Below are positions 44,314 to 45,241 of a stretch of DNA of 45,241 nt, piece by piece. Under the pieces are notes generated by a model. It searched no databases. It was not told where the DNA came from and saw only the letters and a list, made by a program, of their open reading frames with translations. Both the position numbers and the translations under genes were made by a program. Source of the DNA: DASZYF01 sp035545535 (GTDB lineage Bacteria > Actinomycetota > Actinomycetes > Mycobacteriales > CAJCIY01); NCBI GenBank assembly GCA_035545535.1, contig DASZYF010000127.1, positions 1 to 45,241 of the forward strand. The letters run 5' to 3'. The stretch's first letter is position 1; the number at the start of each line of letters is the position of its first letter.

Positions 44314-45241
44314 TCAGCCGTGGAGGAGGCCGCCCACCAGCTGGGAGACGGCGGTGGTGGGCAGGGCGATCGACGGGACCTGCACCGGCGGGAGCTGGAC
44401 CTGTGAGGGGAGCAGGGTGCCGGCGACCGGCAGCGAGGGCAGGTGCACCGACGACGGGAGCGTCGGCACGCTGACCGGGACCGAGGTCGGTGCCTTCGTC
44501 GGGACGCTGATCGAGGTGGGTCCGCTGCCCGGCCGCGTGCTCGTCGCACCCGTGCCGGGCGTCGTCGGCGGCCCGGTCCCGCCGTGCGTCGGGTGCGTGA
44601 CGCCGCCGCCGGTGAGCTGGGTGAGCGCCCGCGATGCGACGGAGCCGACGCTCGTCAGGGCTGACGTGAGCTGGGCGGCGAGCTGGTTCGCGGAGGCGGG
44701 CAGGGCCGCGGCGAGCCGGGTCACCACGGCGGTCTCGGAGTGCACGAACGCGATGAGCTGGCGGGCGCCGTCGGCGGTCTTGACGAGCAGCTGGGTCGCG
44801 GCGCTGACGTCGGCCGACCACCGGTCGAGCGCGGCCTGGACGGCGGAGAGCGTGGCGGGGGCCGTGCCGTTCGGGGCGGCGAGCGCGGCGCGGATCGCGT
44901 CGAGCTCGTTGCCGGCGGCCGCGAGCGCCGTGCGGGCCGAAGCCGCGTCCGTGACCTTCACCGGGTTCGGCAGCGTGCCCGGCAGCGTGCCCGGCAGCGC
45001 CGTCACGCGGGGGACGATGTGCTGCACGGCAGGCGACGCCTTGTCCGTGACGCCGGTGGCGGTCGTGAGGACGCCCGTGGCGGCGACCGCGACGGCGGCG
45101 ACGCCGGTCGTGATCGGCACCCAGGCGGGGACGGTGGTGGCGCCGAGCTTGCCGAGGGCGGCGAGCTTGCCGGCGGTGGCGGCCTTGCCCGCGGTCGCCG
45201 CGGAGCCGGCGGCGCCGTGCGCGCCCGCGGCGGTCGAGGCG
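44314..45241 (-). CDS. Partial membrane-anchored protein with helical ectodomain (5' end beyond window)
   Basis: 309 codons visible; the frame stays open to the window edge, so the start is outside. The visible part runs GKLAALGKLGATTVPAWVP (juxtamembrane), one transmembrane helix (VAAVAVAATGVLTT), a predominantly helical domain with many Ala and LDRWSADVSAATQLL, then a Pro/Thr/Gly/Ser-rich tail ending LLHG. Such membrane-spanning tails with helical ectodomains are found in actinobacterial DUF5667-type or anti-sigma-like proteins; assignment is tentative. Ends 10 bp from the convergent DUF885 stop. Confidence 0.65.
   Translation of the reverse strand, partial: ASTAAGAHGAAGSAATAGKAATAGKLAALGKLGATTVPAWVPITTGVAAVAVAATGVLTTATGVTDKASPAVQHIVPRVTALPGTLPGTLPNPVKVTDAASARTALAAAGNELDAIRAALAAPNGTAPATLSAVQAALDRWSADVSAATQLLVKTADGARQLIAFVHSETAVVTRLAAALPASANQLAAQLTSALTSVGSVASRALTQLTGGGVTHPTHGGTGPPTTPGTGATSTRPGSGPTSISVPTKAPTSVPVSVPTLPSSVHLPSLPVAGTLLPSQVQLPPVQVPSIALPTTAVSQLVGGLLHG

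Overview
The window is a very GC-rich (above 70 % by eye), densely packed chromosomal segment of a high-GC actinobacterium (Actinomycetota). Supporting signs are frequent GTG starts, stop/start overlaps of the GTGA and ATGA type, TANNNT boxes placed about 7 nt before start codons (leaderless transcripts), SepH, a mycobacterial-type PimB/FadD15/ArsA/class II DAHP synthase neighbourhood, and a c-di-AMP (ydaO) riboswitch before an NlpC/P60 hydrolase. The gene order from the DEDD exonuclease (about 4.7 kb) to the class II DAHP synthase (about 36 kb) resembles, from memory, the Mycobacterium tuberculosis Rv2191 to Rv2178c block, including the reversed orientation of fadD15 and of the exonuclease. 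Extra genes are inserted. The genus cannot be fixed from the sequence. No tRNA, rRNA, insertion sequence, prophage or CRISPR array was seen, and no gene-free stretch exceeds 300 bases.

Layout. 0-2 kb: a UvrD-type helicase. 2-6.4 kb, minus strand: a tight five-gene run (DEDD exonuclease/GIY-YIG protein, small membrane protein, stand-alone Lrp/AsnC RAM domain, pirin, DUF455 ferritin-like protein). 6.4-9.8 kb: secreted GH3 hexosaminidase, acyl-CoA carboxylase beta subunit, and a short acyl-CoA dehydrogenase-like protein reached through a ladder of tiny overlapping ORFs. 9.9-15.8 kb: two small Cys-rich proteins, a riboswitch-controlled NlpC/P60 hydrolase, then a translationally coupled run sepH - lipoprotein - lipoprotein metallopeptidase - pimB-like mannosyltransferase. 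15.8-21.6 kb: fadD15 (reverse), SRPBCC, zinc-ribbon membrane protein, metallophosphoesterase, SRPBCC, ArsA-like ATPase with a leader ORF, small Cys protein. 21.6-28.8 kb: ROK glucokinase, a Lys/Ala-tailed unknown protein, an 1129-residue cyclase-like/AAA/TPR protein, a TIGR00300 (ornithine cyclodeaminase-like) enzyme and a membrane protein. 28.8-36 kb: lipase-like hydrolase, PlsC, GlpK, exoribonuclease AS, RlpA-like protein, PPi-type phosphofructokinase, class II DAHP synthase. 36-45 kb: secreted choice-of-anchor-like protein with a structured leader, a sigma-like/zinc-finger/transmembrane/Ig-like fusion, threonine aldolase, secreted alpha/beta hydrolase, class I DAHP synthase with an aromatic-rich leader peptide and attenuator, a DUF885 peptidase and a partial membrane-anchored protein.

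Themes. Envelope biogenesis is prominent (NlpC/P60, RlpA-like, PimB, FadD15, PlsC, GlpK, SepH), as is central carbon entry into aromatic synthesis (glucokinase, PPi-PFK, two unrelated DAHP synthases). The strongest regulatory discovery is at 42.39-42.52 kb: a leaderless 23-residue peptide containing Trp-Tyr-Phe-Tyr, followed by a perfect 11-bp terminator stem and a plausible antiterminator, in front of the class I DAHP synthase. Other unusual items are the 17-bp tandem repeat that makes a chain of ATGA-linked mini-ORFs (9.17-9.25 kb), a short ORF coupled to the ArsA gene, a 30-bp exact dispersed repeat with one copy inside a coding sequence, and the sigma-like transmembrane fusion.
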